Assembly (NCBI GenBank): GCA_017541825.1 | Contig: JAFXYJ010000025.1 | Coordinates: forward strand, 1-33,256 | DNA from: Oscillospiraceae bacterium | GTDB lineage: Bacteria; Bacillota; Clostridia; Oscillospirales; Oscillospiraceae | DNA length: 33,256 nt | Direction: 5' to 3' | Shown here: positions 22,846 to 31,222 of the stretch, piece after piece | How positions within the stretch are numbered: position 1 is the first letter of the stretch | How the letters are laid out: each line of letters begins with the position of its first letter | Position numbers and translations under genes: made by a program | The notes under the pieces: model-generated | What the model saw: only the letters and a program-made list of their open reading frames with translations | Databases searched by the model: none | What the model was told of the DNA's origin: nothing

Positions 22846-24153
22846 ATGGCAGGTCTGAAAGAAAAAATCCTCGCCCGTGAAGCCACGCTGGGCGTGATCG
22901 GTCTGGGCTATGTGGGCCTTCCGCTGGCGGTGGAAAAGGCCAAGGCGGGCTTCAAGGTCTTCGGCTTCGACGTTCAGAAGGAAAAGGTCGACATGGTCAA
23001 CGCCGGCCACAACTATATCGGCGACGTGGTCAACGAAGACCTCAAGGCGCTGGTGGACGCCGGGATGCTCGTGGCCACCACCGACTTCGCGGACGCCGCG
23101 CGCTGCGACTGCGTGTGCATCTGCGTGCCGACGCCGCTGGACGCCCATCAGCAGCCCGATATCAGCTATGTGCGTTCCTCCACCGAGAGCATCACCCCTT
23201 ACGTACATAAGGACATGCTCGTGGTGCTCGAATCCACCACCTATCCCGGCACCACCGAGGAGCTGGTCAAGCCGATCCTCGAGCGCTCGGGACTCAAGTG
23301 CGGCGTGGACTTCTATCTGGCCTTTTCGCCCGAGCGGGTCGATCCGGGCAACCTGATCTACAAGACCAAGAACACCCCCAAGGTGGTGGGCGGCTGCACG
23401 CCCGAGTGCACCGAGGTGGCCGCGGCCATGTACGAGACCGTGCTCGAGGCGCCGGTCTACAAGGTGTCCTCTCCGGCCATCGCCGAGATGGAGAAGATCC
23501 TGGAGAACACCTACCGCAACGTAAACATCGGCCTGATCAACGAGCTGGCGATCCTCTGCGACCGGATGGGCATCGACATCTGGGAGGTCGTGGACGCCGC
23601 CAAGAGCAAGCCCTACGGCTTTCAGGCCTTTTATCCCGGCCCCGGCCTCGGCGGCCACTGCATCCCCCTCGATCCCTATTACCTGAGCTGGAAGGCCCGG
23701 GAGTACGGCTTCCACACCTCGATGATCGAGGCCTCCATGATGGTTAACGACCGCATGCCCGAGTACTGTGTGGACCGGGTGGCCCGCATGCTCAACGAGC
23801 ATAAAATGGCGATCAACGGCACGAAGGCCCTCGTGCTCGGCGCGGCGTACAAGGGCGACATTGACGACTACCGGGAGAGCCCCGCCATCAACGTGATGCA
23901 GGAGCTTTTAAAGCGCGGCGCCGAGGTGGACTACTATGATCCCTGGGTGCCGAAGTTCCGCAAGGGTGCCCTGACCATGGAGAGCCTGCCGGCGCTGACC
24001 GAGGAGGCCGTGGGGTCCTACGACGTGGTCGTCGTCGCCACCGCCCACACGAACGTGGACTACGCGCTGGTACAGCGCGCGGCCAGGCTGATCTTCGACG
24101 CGAAGAACGCCATGAAGGACGTTTCTCCGCGGGACAATATCGAGGTTCTGTAA
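22846..24153 (+). CDS. wbpA: UDP-N-acetylglucosamine 6-dehydrogenase (WbpA-type)
   Basis: The enzyme oxidises C6 of UDP-GlcNAc twice with NAD to give UDP-GlcNAcA. It would be step 1 of UDP-ManNAc3NAcA synthesis. The 435-residue protein has the NAD-binding LGVIGLGYVGLPLAVEKA (15-32), VCICVPTPLD, ESTTYPGTTEE, FSPERVDPGN (160-169), typical of WbpA-like members, the helix KILENTYRNVNIGLINELA, and the active-site segment GPGLGGHCIPLDPYYLSWKA with the catalytic Cys at 272. A UDP-ManNAc dehydrogenase role is an alternative from sequence alone; the four partner genes favour the WbpA role. The start is ATG at 22846 after GAGG. The stop TAA shares a base with the next ATG. Confidence 0.92.
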   Translation: MAGLKEKILAREATLGVIGLGYVGLPLAVEKAKAGFKVFGFDVQKEKVDMVNAGHNYIGDVVNEDLKALVDAGMLVATTDFADAARCDCVCICVPTPLDAHQQPDISYVRSSTESITPYVHKDMLVVLESTTYPGTTEELVKPILERSGLKCGVDFYLAFSPERVDPGNLIYKTKNTPKVVGGCTPECTEVAAAMYETVLEAPVYKVSSPAIAEMEKILENTYRNVNIGLINELAILCDRMGIDIWEVVDAAKSKPYGFQAFYPGPGLGGHCIPLDPYYLSWKAREYGFHTSMIEASMMVNDRMPEYCVDRVARMLNEHKMAINGTKALVLGAAYKGDIDDYRESPAINVMQELLKRGAEVDYYDPWVPKFRKGALTMESLPALTEEAVGSYDVVVVATAHTNVDYALVQRAARLIFDAKNAMKDVSPRDNIEVL

Positions 24154-25223
24154 TGAAAATCGTGACAGTTGTCGGGGCCCGGCCGCAGTTTATCAAAGCT
24201 GCGGCCGGTTCCCGTGCGCTCCGGCGTGAGCACACGGAGATTCTTGTCCACACCGGACAGCACTACGATCCGAACATGTCGGATATCTTTTTTGAGGAGA
24301 TGGGCATCCCCAGGCCGGACTACAATCTGGGCATCGCCGGCGGCAGCCACGGGGAGATGACCGGCCGCATGCTCATTGAGCTGGAAAAGGTGCTGCAGAA
24401 GGAAAAGCCGGACGCGCTGCTCGTCTACGGCGACACCAATTCCACCATGGCGGCGGCGCTGGCCGCCGTAAAGCTGCAGATCCCCGTGCTCCACGTGGAA
24501 GCGGGCAACCGTCTGGGGACACTCAGCAACCCCGAGGAGGTCAACCGCATCGTCACCGACCACTGCTCGCGGCTGCTGTTCGCGGCCACCGAGGACGCCC
24601 GGCAGAAGCTGGAGCGCGAGGGGCTGGGGGAGCGGGCATACGTGGTGGGCAACATCATGTACGACTCCTTCCTCCATTTCGCGTATAAGCCTTGGGACCC
24701 GAAGATCGTGGACTTTGACGGGAATCCCGTGACCGTCCCGGAGCGCTTTTACTACATGACCTGTCACCGGCAGGAGAACACGGGCACGGACACGCCTCTC
24801 ACGGAGATCCTCTGCGCCATGAACAGCCTGGACGCCCCGACGATCTACGCCGTGCATCCGCGCAACCACGACCGCGCCGCCCGGATCCGGGACCGGGAGC
24901 ATCTGACCAACGTGATCCTCACGCAGCCGGTGGGCTATTCCGACTCCGTGCATCTGACGCAGAACGCTCTGAAGATCGTCACCGACTCCGGCGGGCTCCA
25001 GTGCGAGGCGTTTTACGCCGGAGTGCAGTGCCTGTTCATCCTCGATTACGTGGCCTGGCCGGAGACCATGGTCGGCAACCGGAACCAGCTGTGCAAGCCC
25101 GACCGGAACGACATCCTCGCCAAGCTCGCCGTCAAGCAGACAATCGATCCGGACTACAAGCCCTTCGGAGACGGCCACGCGGCGGAAAAGATCTGTGATA
25201 TCCTCAGGACGGTATCGCTATGA
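24153..25223 (+). CDS. wbpI: non-hydrolysing UDP-sugar 2-epimerase (WbpI-type)
   Basis: It would epimerise C2 of UDP-GlcNAc3NAcA to the manno form, the last step of the pathway. The 356-residue protein follows the UDP-GlcNAc 2-epimerase fold: VVGARPQFIKAAA (Arg of the GxRP loop kept), HTGQHYDPNMSDIFF, VYGDTNSTMAAALAA (Asp), HVEAGNRLGTLSNPEEVNRIV (both Glu), TCHRQENTG (His) and TDSGGLQCEA. The following segment, usually L-R-D/E-x-T-E-R/W-x-E, reads ILDYVAWPETM here, losing the Arg and Thr-Glu. GARPQFIKAA, not GTRPE, is the form I associate with WbpI-like enzymes and not with WecB/MnaA. ATG overlaps the upstream TAA by one base, and its TGA overlaps the next ATG by 4 nt. Confidence 0.88.
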   Translation: MKIVTVVGARPQFIKAAAGSRALRREHTEILVHTGQHYDPNMSDIFFEEMGIPRPDYNLGIAGGSHGEMTGRMLIELEKVLQKEKPDALLVYGDTNSTMAAALAAVKLQIPVLHVEAGNRLGTLSNPEEVNRIVTDHCSRLLFAATEDARQKLEREGLGERAYVVGNIMYDSFLHFAYKPWDPKIVDFDGNPVTVPERFYYMTCHRQENTGTDTPLTEILCAMNSLDAPTIYAVHPRNHDRAARIRDREHLTNVILTQPVGYSDSVHLTQNALKIVTDSGGLQCEAFYAGVQCLFILDYVAWPETMVGNRNQLCKPDRNDILAKLAVKQTIDPDYKPFGDGHAAEKICDILRTVSL

Positions 25224-26290
25224 GATACGCGCTGATCGGCTGCGGGATGATATCCCCCAATCATATCCGGGCCGCCCTGGACACCGGGCTGGAGATCGCC
25301 GCCCTGTGCGACGTCGCCGAGGCCAATGCGCTCCGCGCCCTGGAGAGCATTCCCGCGGACCGGCGCGCCGGGACGAGGATCTATACCGATTACCGGCAGA
25401 TGCTTGCCGAGGTGCGGCCGGAGCTCGCGGCGCTGGCGCTGGGCAGCGGCGTCAAGCGCGCCATCGCCTGCGACTGCATGGCCGCCGGGACGAACGTGAT
25501 CGTGGAAAAGCCCATCGCGCTCTCCCTGGCCGATGCGGACGCGATGCTTGCCGCCGCGAAAGCCAACGGCGTGAAGCTGTGCGTCAATCACCAGCTCCGC
25601 TTCACCCCCTCGGTGCGGGCGATCAAGGCCGCGGCGGAGGCAGGCGCCTTCGGGAAGATCACCCACGCCGCCGCCCAGGTCCGCCGCAACCGCAACCGGG
25701 CGTATTTCGACGCCGCCCCCTGGCGGGGCACCTGGAAGGACGACGGCGGCACGCTGATGAACCAGTGCATCCACTACACCGACCTGCTCCAATGGGTGCT
25801 CGGCCCGGTCGAGGAGGTCTTCGCCTACACCGACCGTCTGGCCCACCCCTATATCGAGGCCGAGGACATGGGACTGGCGCTGGTGAGGTTCACCGGCGGC
25901 GCCTATGCCGTCGTCGAGGGCACGGTGAACGTATATCCGAACAATCTCAGCGACGCCCTGGCCTTTTTCGGCGAGCGGGGCACGGTCTCCGTCCGCGGGA
26001 AGTATCTGGACGAGTGTGAGCGCTGGCAGTTCGACGACGGGACGGCGAGCCTGGCCGAGAGCCTGGAAAAATACGCCGTCGCGGATATGGGCGGCGGCCA
26101 TACGCCGCTCTACCGGGACATGATCGAGGCCGTGGAGACCGGACGGGAGCCGATCTGCTCCGGTGCCGAGGGCCGGGCCGCACTGGAGCTCGTGCTGGGC
26201 ATCTACGCCTCCGCCGCGGCGGGCCGGCCGGTGCGCTTCCCGCTTGAGGGCGGCGCCACCACGGATTATACGGGGAGGTTTGAGCGTTGA
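25220..26290 (+). CDS. wbpB: Gfo/Idh/MocA oxidoreductase (WbpB-type UDP-sugar 3-dehydrogenase)
   Basis: WbpB oxidises C3 of UDP-GlcNAcA to the 3-keto sugar that WbpE then aminates. The 356-residue protein starts MRYALIGCGMISPNHIRAAL (NAD-binding Rossmann), carries NVIVEKPIALSLADADAML with the catalytic-site Lys of the EKP motif, VNHQLRFTPSVRAIK, and the DDGGTLMNQCIHYTDLLQW block with the conserved Gly-Gly and His-x3-Asp. These agree with the family from end to end. It overlaps the epimerase by 4 nt and the acetyltransferase gene by 4 nt (TTGA). Confidence 0.9.
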   Translation: MRYALIGCGMISPNHIRAALDTGLEIAALCDVAEANALRALESIPADRRAGTRIYTDYRQMLAEVRPELAALALGSGVKRAIACDCMAAGTNVIVEKPIALSLADADAMLAAAKANGVKLCVNHQLRFTPSVRAIKAAAEAGAFGKITHAAAQVRRNRNRAYFDAAPWRGTWKDDGGTLMNQCIHYTDLLQWVLGPVEEVFAYTDRLAHPYIEAEDMGLALVRFTGGAYAVVEGTVNVYPNNLSDALAFFGERGTVSVRGKYLDECERWQFDDGTASLAESLEKYAVADMGGGHTPLYRDMIEAVETGREPICSGAEGRAALELVLGIYASAAAGRPVRFPLEGGATTDYTGRFER

Positions 26291-26853
26291 GCGATTATTT
26301 CGTGCATGAGAGCAGCGTGATCGACGATGGCGTCACGATCGGCGCAGGCACGAGGATCTGGCACTTCTGCCACATCCAGTCCGGCGCGGTGATCGGCCGG
26401 AACTGTTCCCTGGGCCAGAACGTCAACGTCTCCAACAACGTCACCGTCGGCGACGGCTGCAAGCTGCAGAACAACGTCTCTCTCTACGAGGGCGTGGAGC
26501 TGGAAAACTATGTGTTCTGCGGCCCCTCCTGCGTGTTCACCAACGACCTGACGCCCCGGGCCAAGTACCCGAAGGGCCGGGCCGGGTACCAAAAAACGCT
26601 GGTCCGGGAGGGAGCCTCCATCGGCGCCAACGCCACCGTGGTCTGCGGACACACCGTGGGCCGCTGGGCGCTGATCGGCGCCGGCGCCGTGGTGACGTCC
26701 GACGTGCCGGACCACGCGCTGATGCTGGGCGTGCCCGCCCGGCGGCGGGGCTGGGTCTGCGAGTGCGGGGGCATCCTGCCCGGCGATCTGGCCTGTCCTG
26801 CCTGCGGGAGAAAATATATCCTCGCCGAAAACGGCCTGAAGGAGGAAGCATGA
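26287..26853 (+). CDS. wbpD: left-handed beta-helix N-acetyltransferase (WbpD-type)
   Basis: WbpD acetylates the 3-amino group of UDP-GlcNAc3NA. The 188-residue protein has hexapeptide repeats: VIDDGVTIGAGTRIWHFCHI, AVIGRNCSLGQNVNVSNNVTVGDGCKLQNNVSLYEGV and, after the loop VFTNDLTPRAKYPKGRAGYQ that carries the usual FxND block, ASIGANATVVCGHTVGRWALIGAGAVV. The C-terminus ends in a small zinc ribbon, C-E-C-G...C-P-A-C-G. The start is TTG at 26287, supported by GGGAGG 8 nt before it and by a TTGA overlap with the previous stop; no ATG is available near the family's usual first residue. The stop overlaps the start region of the aminotransferase. Confidence 0.9.
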   Translation: MSDYFVHESSVIDDGVTIGAGTRIWHFCHIQSGAVIGRNCSLGQNVNVSNNVTVGDGCKLQNNVSLYEGVELENYVFCGPSCVFTNDLTPRAKYPKGRAGYQKTLVREGASIGANATVVCGHTVGRWALIGAGAVVTSDVPDHALMLGVPARRRGWVCECGGILPGDLACPACGRKYILAENGLKEEA

Positions 26854-27980
26854 TGCAGTTTCGGGATCTGAAAAAGCAGTATGAGGTGCTCAAGCCGCAG
26901 ATGGACGCGGCCTTACTGGAGGTCGCCGCCTCCAGCCAGTATATCGGCGGACCGCAGGTGAAGCAGCTGGAGGGCCGTCTGGCGGAATATGTGGGCGTGA
27001 AGCACTGCATCACCTGCGCCAACGGCACCGACGCGCTCCATCTGGCGCTGATGGCCTGGGGCGTCGGCCCCGGGGACGCGGTGTTCGTGCCGGACTTCAC
27101 CTTCTTCGCCACCGGCGAGGTGGTCTCCGCCCTGGGCGCCACGCCGGTTTTCTACGACGTGGACCCCGCGACCTTCAACGCCGACCCCATCAGCCTGGAA
27201 AAGGCTGTCCGCGCCGTCAAGGCGGAGGGAAAGCTCCGCTTGAATGCGGTCACGGACGTGGACCTCTTCGGCCTGCCCGCCGACCATGAAAACGTCGCGG
27301 CCGTGGCGGAGTTCTACGGCATGTTTTTCCTGGAGGACGCCGCCCAGGGCTTCGGCGGCATGCTCCACGGAAAGCGCAACGGCGCCTTCGGCGACGCGGC
27401 GGCGACCTCGTTCTTCCCGGCCAAGCCGCTGGGCTGCTACGGCGACGGCGGCGCGGTGTTCACCAATTCCGACGATACCGCCGCGCTGGTGCGCTCGCTG
27501 TGCGTCCACGGCAAGGGATCGAACAAGTACGACAACATCCGCATCGGCATGAACTCGCGGCTGGACACGCTGCAGGCGGCGATCCTGCTGGTAAAGATGG
27601 ACGCCTTCGAGGGATATGAGCTCGCCGACGTCAACGCGGCGGCCGCCATGTACAGCGAGGCGCTGGCCGGGCTGGACGTGATCCTGCCCACGGTCCCGCA
27701 GGGGTGGTTTTCCAGCTGGGCGCAGTACACGCTCCGACTGAAGGACGCCGCGCAGCGCGACGCGGTCCAGGCATTCCTCAGGGAGCAGGGCGTGCCTTCA
27801 AACGTCTACTATCCCAAGCCCATGCATGAGCAGAAGGCCTTTGCCGGACACGGACAGTATGTGTCCTGCCCGGTCACCGAGGAGCTGTGCGCCACGGTAC
27901 TGAGTCTGCCCATGCACCCCTATCTCGACCGCAGAACGGTGGATACCGTCGCCGCGGCGCTGAAAAAGGCGCTGGGCTGA
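26853..27980 (+). CDS. wbpE: DegT/DnrJ/EryC1 aminotransferase (WbpE-type)
   Basis: A PLP enzyme that would transfer an amino group, from glutamate in characterised WbpE, to the 3-keto sugar. The 375-residue protein has MQFRDLKKQYEVLKPQMDAAL, then YIGGPQVKQLEGRLAEYVGVKHC, CANGTDALHLAL, PDFTFFATGEVVSALGATP, FLEDAAQGFGG (the PLP-binding Asp at 162) and SFFPAKPLGCYGDGGAVFTN, in which Lys191 binds the cofactor. Two ATGs lie in tandem; 26853 was chosen because AGGAGG (26840-26845) is 7 nt away, while 26850 is only 4 nt away. It ends the cassette, with a terminator 12 nt past the stop. Confidence 0.92.
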   Translation: MQFRDLKKQYEVLKPQMDAALLEVAASSQYIGGPQVKQLEGRLAEYVGVKHCITCANGTDALHLALMAWGVGPGDAVFVPDFTFFATGEVVSALGATPVFYDVDPATFNADPISLEKAVRAVKAEGKLRLNAVTDVDLFGLPADHENVAAVAEFYGMFFLEDAAQGFGGMLHGKRNGAFGDAAATSFFPAKPLGCYGDGGAVFTNSDDTAALVRSLCVHGKGSNKYDNIRIGMNSRLDTLQAAILLVKMDAFEGYELADVNAAAAMYSEALAGLDVILPTVPQGWFSSWAQYTLRLKDAAQRDAVQAFLREQGVPSNVYYPKPMHEQKAFAGHGQYVSCPVTEELCATVLSLPMHPYLDRRTVDTVAAALKKALG

Positions 27981-27992
27981 CAGGACCCGGTG

Positions 27993-28018
27993 AAAGCTCC
28001 GCAACAGAGCGGGGCTTT
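27993..28018 (+). terminator. intrinsic terminator ending the cassette
   Basis: A 10-bp stem (AAAGCTCCGC with GCGGGGCTTT, one G-U pair) and a 6-nt loop, with four T residues in and just after the 3' arm. It separates the aminotransferase from the SPFH genes 77 nt downstream. Confidence 0.75.
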
Positions 28019-28094
28019 TCTGGTGTTATATTCCGCGTTTTGTTCCGGTGAAACGGCAAATACTGTGAAAAAACCATGGAAAGAAGGGAAAAGA

Positions 28095-29114
28095 GTGTTT
28101 TTTCTGATCATAGTTCTGGGCCTTGCGCTGGCCGCGGTGCTGCTGTTTTTCGGCCCGCGTCTGTCGGCCGGACAGATGCCGGGCGTCCGTCTGCCGGGGA
28201 AGAGCGTGCTGATCGCCGCCGCTGTGCTCGTGCTGGCCGGCGGACTGGTGTTCTCCTCCGTCTATCAGCTCCAGGAGGATGAGTACGCGGTCATCACCAC
28301 CTTCGGCAAGCCCAGCGTGGTGAGCACCTCCGGCCTCAAATTCAAGATCCCGTTCATCCAGAAAAAGACCATCGTCAGCAAGGCGACCCAGGGCTTTGCC
28401 ATCGGCTACAATCTGGACAATAACGCGAGCATCGAGGACGAGTCCCTGATGATCAGCGTGGATTTCAACTTCGTCAACGTGGACTTCTACGTGGAGTACC
28501 GCATCACCGATCCGGTCAAGTATCTCTACAACAGCCGGGAGCCTGAGCAGATCCTGAAAATGCTCTGCCAGAGCTATATCCGCGACACCATCGGCCTCTA
28601 CGGCGTGGACGACGTGATCACCACCGGCAAGGCGGAGATCCAGTCCGCCATCCGGGACAAGATCGTCACCCGCCTGGAGAAGGAGGACCTGGGGATCATG
28701 CTGGTGAATATCGCCATGCAGGACGCCGAGCCGCCCACGGCCGAGGTACAGCAGGCCTTCAAGGCGGTGGAGACCTCCAAGCAGGAGGCGGAGACCGCCA
28801 TCAACAACGCCAACAAGTACGCCAACGAGCAGCTTCCCGCCGCCCGGGCCAATGCCGACCAGATCCGGCAGCAGGCCGAGGCGTACAAGGCCTCCCGCAT
28901 CGCCGAGGCCGAGGGCCAGGCGGCCCGGTTTTCCGAGCTGTACGCGGAGTACTCCCGCTTCCCGGAGATCACCCGCCGGAGGCTGTTCTATGAGACCGTC
29001 GCCGGGGTGTTCCCCGGGATGAAGGTCGTGATCGTCGGCAAGGACGGCGCCGGGCTGTCCACGGTGCTGCCGCTGGACAGCTTCACCGACCCCGCTCCCA
29101 TACCGGAAGGCTGA
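28095..29114 (+). CDS. hflK: HflK-like SPFH-domain membrane protein
   Basis: SPFH proteins form membrane-bound rings that organise lipids and, with HflC, control the FtsH protease in well-studied bacteria. The 339-residue protein starts at GTG 28095, after AAGAAGGGA, with a hydrophobic segment FFLIIVLGLALAAVLLFFG and a second one around SVLIAAAVLVLAGGLVF. Two segments are more than the single anchor of E. coli HflK. YQLQEDEYAVITTFGKPS starts the SPFH domain, followed by LKFKIPFIQK, QILKMLCQSYIRDTIGLYGVDDVITTGK and the coiled-coil region ETAINNANKYANEQLPAARANADQ. It ends VVIVGKDGAGLSTVLPL. HflC lies 16 nt downstream. No ftsH is in the window. Confidence 0.85.
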   Translation: MFFLIIVLGLALAAVLLFFGPRLSAGQMPGVRLPGKSVLIAAAVLVLAGGLVFSSVYQLQEDEYAVITTFGKPSVVSTSGLKFKIPFIQKKTIVSKATQGFAIGYNLDNNASIEDESLMISVDFNFVNVDFYVEYRITDPVKYLYNSREPEQILKMLCQSYIRDTIGLYGVDDVITTGKAEIQSAIRDKIVTRLEKEDLGIMLVNIAMQDAEPPTAEVQQAFKAVETSKQEAETAINNANKYANEQLPAARANADQIRQQAEAYKASRIAEAEGQAARFSELYAEYSRFPEITRRRLFYETVAGVFPGMKVVIVGKDGAGLSTVLPLDSFTDPAPIPEG

Positions 29115-29130
29115 AAGGAGGAGAGAGGAA

Positions 29131-30015
29131 ATGAATGAATCCAGACCCCGCCGCACGGTCCGCCGGATCGTACTGATCGTCGTTCTCGTGCTTCTGGCCA
29201 TCCTTGCGGAATCCGCCTTTTTCGTCGTCCGCCGCAACGAATACGGCATCGTGCGCCAGTTCGGCGCCGTGGTGGACGTAAAGGACGAGCCGGGCATCTA
29301 TCTGAAGATCCCCTTCGTACAGCAGACGAGCACCCTTCCCAACACGGTGCTGCTCTACGACCTGCCTGTCAGCGACATGATCTCCGCGGACAAGACCACG
29401 CTGATCGCCGACTGCTTCGCCATCTGGCGCATTGACGACCCGCGGCTGTTCATCGAGACGCTCTCGGGCAGCGTGCCCAACGCCGAGAGCCGCATCAATG
29501 CGAACGTTTACAATTCCCTCAAAACGGTTATAAGCTCCATGACGCAGGCGCAGATCATCTCCGGGCGCGGCGGAGCGCTGGTGGACGCCATCATGGCGAA
29601 CATCGGCAGCTCCTTTGAGCGCTACGGCATCGATCTGATCGCCGTGGAGACCAAGAAGATCGATCTGCCCGATGACAACAAGACCGCCGTTTTCAACCGC
29701 ATGATCTCCGAGCGCAACAATATCGCCGCCGGCCATCTGGCCGAGGGCGAGAGCGAGGCAAAGGAGATCCGCAACGCCGCGGACAAGCAGGTGCAGATCA
29801 CGCTGGCCGAGGCCGAGGCCCAGGCGGCCACGATCCGCGCCGAGGGCGACGCGGAATATATGCGCATCCTCTCCGAGGTGTACGATTCCCCGGAGGAGGC
29901 GGATTTCTACACGTTTATGATCGCCCTGGACGCGCTCAAGACCTCCATGACCGGCGAGGAGAAAACGCTGATCCTGGACGCCGACAGCCCCATCGCGCAG
30001 ATCTTCTATAACTGA
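29131..30015 (+). CDS. hflC: HflC-like SPFH-domain membrane protein
   Basis: Partner of the upstream HflK-like protein. The 294-residue chain has one N-terminal membrane helix (about 13-33, RIVLIVVLVLLAILAESAFFVV), then ESAFFVVRRNEYGIVRQFGAV opening the SPFH domain, PGIYLKIPFVQQ, and the alternating Ala/Glu-rich coiled coil HLAEGESEAKEIRNAADKQV running into EAEAQAATIRAEGDAEYM. The ending (DADSPIAQIFYN) resembles other HflC proteins. GAAAGGAGGAGAGGAA precedes the ATG. A GT4 gene begins 32 nt downstream without a terminator between them. Confidence 0.88.
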   Translation: MNESRPRRTVRRIVLIVVLVLLAILAESAFFVVRRNEYGIVRQFGAVVDVKDEPGIYLKIPFVQQTSTLPNTVLLYDLPVSDMISADKTTLIADCFAIWRIDDPRLFIETLSGSVPNAESRINANVYNSLKTVISSMTQAQIISGRGGALVDAIMANIGSSFERYGIDLIAVETKKIDLPDDNKTAVFNRMISERNNIAAGHLAEGESEAKEIRNAADKQVQITLAEAEAQAATIRAEGDAEYMRILSEVYDSPEEADFYTFMIALDALKTSMTGEEKTLILDADSPIAQIFYN

Positions 30016-30047
30016 ATCCCGACATTCAAGGCGAAAGAAGCGGTCGA

Positions 30048-31133
30048 TTGCACATCCTCTATCTCATCAGCTACGCGGGCCGGGCCGGCACGGAAAAATA
30101 CGTGGAGGACCTGATGCGGCTCTTCGCCGCGCAGGGACACCGCTGCAGTCTGGCTTACTCCGTCCCGGGCCCGCTGAGCGAAAAAGCCGCCGCCTCCGGA
30201 TTCGGCACCTTCCGGCTGGACATGGCTCCCCGCCGGATCCTTGCCGCGGGCCGGGAACTGGCGGCGTACTGCCGCCGGCACCGGGTCGACGTCATCCATG
30301 CGCAGTATCCCCGGGAGAATGCCGCCGCGCTGCTCTGGCGGCTTTTCCGGCCGCGGACGGCGGTGGTGTTCACTGTGCATCTGTCCCTTCGCCAGGGGCC
30401 GCGATGGCGGCTCCTGAACCGGCTGCTCACGCCCTTTGACAGGGCGGTGATCGCACTGTACGGTGATGGCGCGGCGCTGCTGCGGCGCAACGGCGTGTGT
30501 GCCGGACGGATCCGCGTCATCCCCAACGGACTGAAAACGCTGCCGCTGCCGCCCAGACAAAACGTCCTCCGGGAGGAGTATTCGCTCCCGGAGGACTGTT
30601 TCGTTTTCCTGTCGCTGTGCCGCTTTGCGCCGGAAAAAGGACTCGATTGCCTGCTCGACGCCCTCGACCGTCTCCGCTCCCTCACGGACCGGCCCTTCTG
30701 CTGCGCGGTCGCGGGGGAGGGGGAGCTCTTTGAGGAGGTACGTTCACGGGCGGAAGCCCTGGGCCTGACAGGACAGGTGCGGCTGCTCGGATACCGTGCC
30801 GACACGCGCTCGCTGCTGCGCTCCGCCGACGCCTACGTCAGCTCGGCGCTGCGCGGCGAGGCCATGAGCTTTTCGATCCTGGAGGCCATGAGCTGCGGCC
30901 TGCCGCTGGCCGTGACGGACGTGGGCGCGGGGCGCGAGCTGGCCGCGGGCTGCGGTCTCGTCTCCGCGCCGGGCGACGCGGCGCAGCTGGCGGAAAACCT
31001 GCGGCGGCTCATCGAGGACGACGGGCTGCGCGCGGCGTTTGCCGGGGAGAGCCGCCGCAGGGCGGCAGAGGAGTATGACCTCCGCCTCCAGGCGAAAAAA
31101 CTGGCGGCGCTGTATGATCCGGAAGTTAAATAA
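30048..31133 (+). CDS. GT4-family glycosyltransferase
   Basis: A 361-residue GT-B glycosyltransferase. It starts at TTG 30048, preceded by GAAAGAAG, giving HILYLISYAGRAGTEKYVEDLM, the first strand and donor-side loop. DVIHAQYPREN, IRVIPNGL, FLSLCRFAPEKGLDCLLDAL, CAVAGEGELFEEV and RGEAMSFSILEAMSCGLPLAV follow, with the last block holding the E-x7-E motif (EAMSFSILE). It lies directly after hflC in the same orientation and is probably cotranscribed with the SPFH pair, an unusual grouping. The acceptor and donor sugar are unknown. Confidence 0.9.
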   Translation: MHILYLISYAGRAGTEKYVEDLMRLFAAQGHRCSLAYSVPGPLSEKAAASGFGTFRLDMAPRRILAAGRELAAYCRRHRVDVIHAQYPRENAAALLWRLFRPRTAVVFTVHLSLRQGPRWRLLNRLLTPFDRAVIALYGDGAALLRRNGVCAGRIRVIPNGLKTLPLPPRQNVLREEYSLPEDCFVFLSLCRFAPEKGLDCLLDALDRLRSLTDRPFCCAVAGEGELFEEVRSRAEALGLTGQVRLLGYRADTRSLLRSADAYVSSALRGEAMSFSILEAMSCGLPLAVTDVGAGRELAAGCGLVSAPGDAAQLAENLRRLIEDDGLRAAFAGESRRRAAEEYDLRLQAKKLAALYDPEVK

Positions 31134-31156
31134 CTCTATTAAAGTAAAAAAAGGGG

Positions 31157-31185
31157 TTTCTTTTGCGCCCGAAGAGGAGTATAAT
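31157..31185 (+). promoter_or_regulatory. possible promoter of the coiled-coil/deacetylase pair
   Basis: TATAAT (31180-31185) matches consensus, with TTTCTT (31157-31162) 17 nt before it as a poor -35. It sits in the AT-richer gap between the GT4 stop and the next gene, 37 nt before the GTG start. Confidence 0.45.
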
Positions 31186-31222
31186 ACTATCCGTTCAATT
31201 TGGAAGAAAGTGAAGAAACGAA

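Noticed and set aside
27990-28094. N-terminal extension of the HflK-like protein
   Set aside because: The added 35 codons include the terminator hairpin of the preceding gene and do not resemble HflK. GTG 28095 has an upstream AAGAAGGGA.
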